Shown here: positions 61,814 to 64,000 of the stretch, piece by piece
Position numbering within the stretch: position 1 is the first letter of the stretch
Layout of the letters: each line of letters opens with the position of its first letter
Origin: Treponema denticola ATCC 35405
Lineage (GTDB): Bacteria; Spirochaetota; Spirochaetia; Treponematales; Treponemataceae
NCBI RefSeq assembly: GCF_000008185.1
Contig: NC_002967.9
Coordinates: 124,001-188,000, forward strand
Direction of reading: 5' to 3'
Length of the DNA stretch: 64,000 nucleotides
The notes under the pieces: model-generated
Databases searched by the model: none
What the model was told of the DNA's origin: nothing
The model's input: the letters and a program-made list of their open reading frames with translations, nothing else
Translations under genes and position numbers: made by a program

Positions 61814-62038
61814 TTATTTTTCCATACTTTGAGCATGAGATTTTGCATTATTAACAAAAGTTTTTAAATCCATTTTGTCAAAATATTCTCTTTGCCATTT
61901 TGTATAATCGAATCGTTCCCTTCGTACAGCAGCAATAAAGTATTCTGCTTCAACGACACCCATTGTTTCTATCAGACATTCCATACCACGAGAGAGAAGC
62001 TCTATCGTAGTCGGCGGTACAATCATTTCAGTCATCAT
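61814..62038 (-). CDS. Small protein, possible antitoxin of the PIN pair
   Basis: A 74-residue acidic-basic helical protein (MMTEMIVPPTTIELLSRGME...). It lies 41 bp after the PIN-domain gene on the same strand. GGAGG stands 8 bases before the ATG at 62038, fixing the start. Antitoxins are usually upstream of the toxin; here the order is reversed, so the pairing is tentative. No known antitoxin DNA-binding fold can be read. The start region has a proline pair, and the remainder is two or three helices. Confidence 0.6.
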   Translation of the reverse strand: MMTEMIVPPTTIELLSRGMECLIETMGVVEAEYFIAAVRRERFDYTKWQREYFDKMDLKTFVNNAKSHAQSMEK

Positions 62039-62079
62039 TTTTATTACCTCCATTTAATAAATCTATGAATTCTATCGGA

Positions 62080-62475
62080 TTAAGTAATTTTATATTTCAA
62101 CATACCTTTATCCGTGCTCAAAAGATAGTCACATTTCATCATTTCAGCACAAACTATGTGACAAGAATCCTTCATCTTTACTCCCGTTGCCATCACTATT
62201 TCTGCCTTTGTAATGACTTCTTCCGATTTTTCACTACAGACATAATCAGAAACATTGTCGCTTAAAAAATTCTTTATGGCAGTTTTTCTATCCATATAGG
62301 GATTACAAGAATTTTCATAATCCAAAATAAACGAAGAAGCTAGTTCCAGATGTTTTTCTTTTATAAGCAACTGAACAAGCAACTTTGCCTGTGTTTCAAG
62401 TGAAATCGACAAATAATTTTGGTCGTCATATGGCCGATTGTAACAACAGTTATCAAGATAAACTTTCATGGTCAT
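62080..62475 (-). CDS. PIN-domain protein, probable VapC-like toxin
   Basis: A 131-residue PIN-like nuclease, the fold of VapC toxins that cut RNA. The Asp-containing N-terminus VYLDNCCYNRP and the later acidic residues (FILDYENSC, then MKDSCHIVCAE and LLSTDKG) fit the four-acid catalytic site. No clear ribosome site is seen; ATG codons at 62475 and 62469 both fit. It is followed by a 74-residue partner. Base use is like the rest of the accessory end of the window. Confidence 0.72.
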   Translation of the reverse strand: MTMKVYLDNCCYNRPYDDQNYLSISLETQAKLLVQLLIKEKHLELASSFILDYENSCNPYMDRKTAIKNFLSDNVSDYVCSEKSEEVITKAEIVMATGVKMKDSCHIVCAEMMKCDYLLSTDKGMLKYKIT

Positions 62476-62618
62476 AATTATATCACATTTTGAAAATTCT
62501 TGCACTATATTAGATTGAACGTTATCTGGTGTCCGCCATTTTTCTAGAATAAAGTCTGATAATATAGAAAATTATTATATCTCGTATCGAAATTCCTTTT
62601 TTCAAATTTTGCTATTTA

Positions 62619-62690
62619 TTGCAAACTCTTCATATTCAAAATATTGTAAAAGCTACAGGTTTAAGCATTAAAGAAATAGAGGCTCTATAA
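62619..62690 (+). pseudogene. C-terminal remnant of an Rpn-type nuclease/transposase gene
   Basis: A frame ending at TAA (62688-62690) reads IVKATGLSIKEIEAL, very like the typical C-terminus of Rpn family (PD-(D/E)XK) transposase-like proteins common in treponemes (KATGLSxEEIxxL). Nothing upstream matches the rest of such a gene, so only the tail is left. It lies in a gene-free stretch (62476-62863) that also has an AGCCC/GGGCT stem with T-run at 62701-62726 and no other clear feature. Confidence 0.5.
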
Positions 62691-62863
62691 TTAGGAGGAG
62701 AGCCCCCCGTTCCCTTACGGGCTTTTCAAGTCAGAGCAGGGTTTAGCTTAGAAATTTTCATGTTTTTATTCTACATACACAGAGAGTATTTGCATAATAC
62801 TTGCTTAACCTGTATTTGTAGATTGTCTGCAATGTCAGTTTGAAGCGGGTGCTATATGCAATT

Positions 62864-63238
62864 TCATAGTTTTTTAATTAGCTTAATACATTTTACTATT
62901 AAAATAACTGAAATTAGTAAACTTAGTATATTTATAAATATAATTGCGAGCATAGTTGAATTATAGTTCCAACTAGATGATTGGACAGAAGCTATACTTT
63001 GCTTAACAATTCCAATTGATTCTGGAATATATATAATAAAGAATAAAAAACTCACAAAAAACAATGGAATGGCTTTATTTATCAATGTAGTTTTTATTCT
63101 CTTCTTTGGTTCAATTTGATCATCTTTGTGTTCTGGTAGTTCCTCCGCAATAGCTTTCTCAATATCTTGATACCATAGACTATACAGTATTGCAATTACA
63201 GTAATAACCGTACTTATTGATGTTAAAATATCACTCAT
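62864..63238 (-). CDS. Small membrane protein of unknown function
   Basis: A 124-residue protein with three membrane helices (about 8-24, 57-74 and 92-115) and a charged loop (EELPEHKDDQIEPKKRIK). I recognise no family. It overlaps the preceding gene by 4 bp (ATGA), so they are translated as a pair. The surrounding sequence looks like an accessory region. No catalytic residues can be assigned. Confidence 0.6.
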   Translation of the reverse strand: MSDILTSISTVITVIAILYSLWYQDIEKAIAEELPEHKDDQIEPKKRIKTTLINKAIPLFFVSFLFFIIYIPESIGIVKQSIASVQSSSWNYNSTMLAIIFINILSLLISVILIVKCIKLIKKL

Positions 63239-63786
63239 AATTCAAAATGCTCTTTCAATTTATTGTAACTTGATTTTTCAACAATATATTGAGAAACACT
63301 ATCGGAATCTTTTTTTATTTTTGGCAACGTTCCATCTATACTGATTAGTATCTTGTTCAGCTCTTCAACCTTTGTAGAAGAATTTAAAGTAAAAACATAC
63401 TTTCCTTTTTTTTCTGATGCATTACTAATAATTTCTTTTAATGTTTCTGATATTGCTTCACGTAATTCATATTGATATTTTGATGCGATTGATCTAGCAA
63501 GTGATCTACTTTCAGTGGGCGTTGTTTGGAATAGATCTGAAATAATTTGATCATCTGGTATTCTATTATTGAATACTTCTTTTATTATCAAAAATAACCT
63601 ATATTCTCGAATATCATTAAATCTTGTAAATACTTTTTGGCCTAAAATCATTCTACAATATTCCTCAATCGAAGCAGATGCAAATTTATTAACGTATTGT
63701 TTTAGTTTTACATCATCACAATTAAGAATGCCTTTCAATGCTGTTTCTTCTTCTGGTGTTAATTCTATCTTTGTCTTGATATCCAT
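63235..63786 (-). CDS. Soluble protein of unknown function, partner of the membrane protein
   Basis: A 183-residue, mostly helical protein with no signal peptide and no motif I recognise. AGGAG stands 6 bases before the ATG. It overlaps the small membrane protein gene by 4 bp. A GTTAGAC core-like sequence and an ATGC-TTCGG-GCAT hairpin lie just upstream, a position that would fit a gene cassette start. The soluble-plus-membrane pair is reminiscent of small defence or toxin pairs, but nothing in the sequence proves it. Confidence 0.6.
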   Translation of the reverse strand: MDIKTKIELTPEEETALKGILNCDDVKLKQYVNKFASASIEEYCRMILGQKVFTRFNDIREYRLFLIIKEVFNNRIPDDQIISDLFQTTPTESRSLARSIASKYQYELREAISETLKEIISNASEKKGKYVFTLNSSTKVEELNKILISIDGTLPKIKKDSDSVSQYIVEKSSYNKLKEHFEL

Positions 63787-63936
63787 ATTCTTCTCCTATG
63801 CCCGAAGCATCCGTCTAACGCATATTAAACATATCCCTATAAAGATAGCCAAAAAAACTTATTTTTTCAAGTCCTCTCTTTAACCTAATAATTTTAGATA
63901 TTTTTTTATAATTAAACATATTAAAAACATATCATC

Positions 63937-63963
63937 TTCGCGGTCTTAGCGTCCTTTGCGGTT
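63937..63963. repeat. Short GCGG/AGCG-rich repeat sequence
   Basis: The stretch CTTCGCGGTCTTAGCGTCC followed by TTTGCGGTT is a near-repeat of 8-9-base units and resembles a dispersed intergenic sequence found in many bacteria. Its function is unknown. The rest of 63787-64000 is A/T-rich without a recognisable gene. Confidence 0.4.
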
Positions 63964-64000
63964 AAACATCGAACTTCTCAAATTTCTCCATATTCGGACT

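Noticed and set aside
1-64000. tRNA, rRNA, tmRNA or 6S RNA genes
   Set aside because: No T-loop GTTCGANTC with paired arms and no rRNA-like block was seen by eye; a covariance search could still find a divergent one.

Overview
The window looks like chromosome of an oral treponeme, Treponema denticola or a very close relative. The reasons are low-GC DNA, many spirochaete-style lipoprotein signals, a flagellar chaperone pair behind a sigma-28-type promoter, an archaeal-type PheRS alpha chain, a fused PyrBI aspartate transcarbamoylase, a UGA-encoded selenoprotein, and a TPP-riboswitch thiamine ABC operon of the kind described in T. denticola. The species call is inference. No rRNA, tRNA or CRISPR array was seen.

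Layout. 1-4.9 kb: aroB (cut by the window edge), mtnN, two lipoproteins and a GH13 glucosidase. 4.9-9.7 kb: pheS, then a cell-shape operon of M23 peptidase, bactofilin, YaaR and RicT. 9.7-12.7 kb: a DtxR-type regulator back to back with a DUF1007/NicO metal-transport pair and a thioredoxin-like lipoprotein. 12.7-13.6 kb: flgN-fliS. 13.8-21.7 kb: a CofE-like ligase, an LTA-synthase-like transferase, dus, a rhomboid protease, a diguanylate cyclase and a large unknown protein. 21.9-24.8 kb: an XRE regulator and a GGDEF-EAL receptor. 24.8-28.4 kb: pyrBI with a leader-peptide attenuator, a cystine-type symporter and a selenoprotein. 28.5-36.1 kb: a GntR-controlled glycerol-phosphate/ether-lipid operon (GlpA-like with a BON domain, a second FAD reductase, DUF1667, an FGGY kinase, an AGPS-like enzyme). 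36.2-40.0 kb: a lipoprotein built of eight repeats and an IS30 element. 40.0-43.5 kb: the TPP riboswitch and thiBPQ. 43.5-47.9 kb: an M20 amidohydrolase, a two-component system and a YihY-cNMP-binding fusion. 47.9-52.3 kb: a sulfur cluster (YedE-like transporter, APC permease, CoA-disulfide reductase-rhodanese). 52.3-59.7 kb: three class III nucleotide cyclases. 60-61.8 kb: a KDPG aldolase-KDG kinase fusion. 61.8-64 kb: an accessory end with a PIN-type toxin pair, a degraded gene, an unknown two-gene unit and possible integron-cassette borders.

Most notable findings. (1) Two overlapping 7TM cyclases carry complementary halves of the class III active site: one has the metal aspartates, the other the transition-state Asn/Arg, as in the split active site of mammalian adenylyl cyclases. 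(2) pyrBI has a complete promoter, leader peptide (18 aa) and intrinsic terminator whose stem begins one base after the leader stop codon. (3) A HesB-like selenoprotein would normally be annotated as a truncated fragment. Signal networks are dense: c-di-GMP (two proteins), cyclic nucleotides (three cyclases) and one protein in the same window with a cyclic-nucleotide-binding domain.
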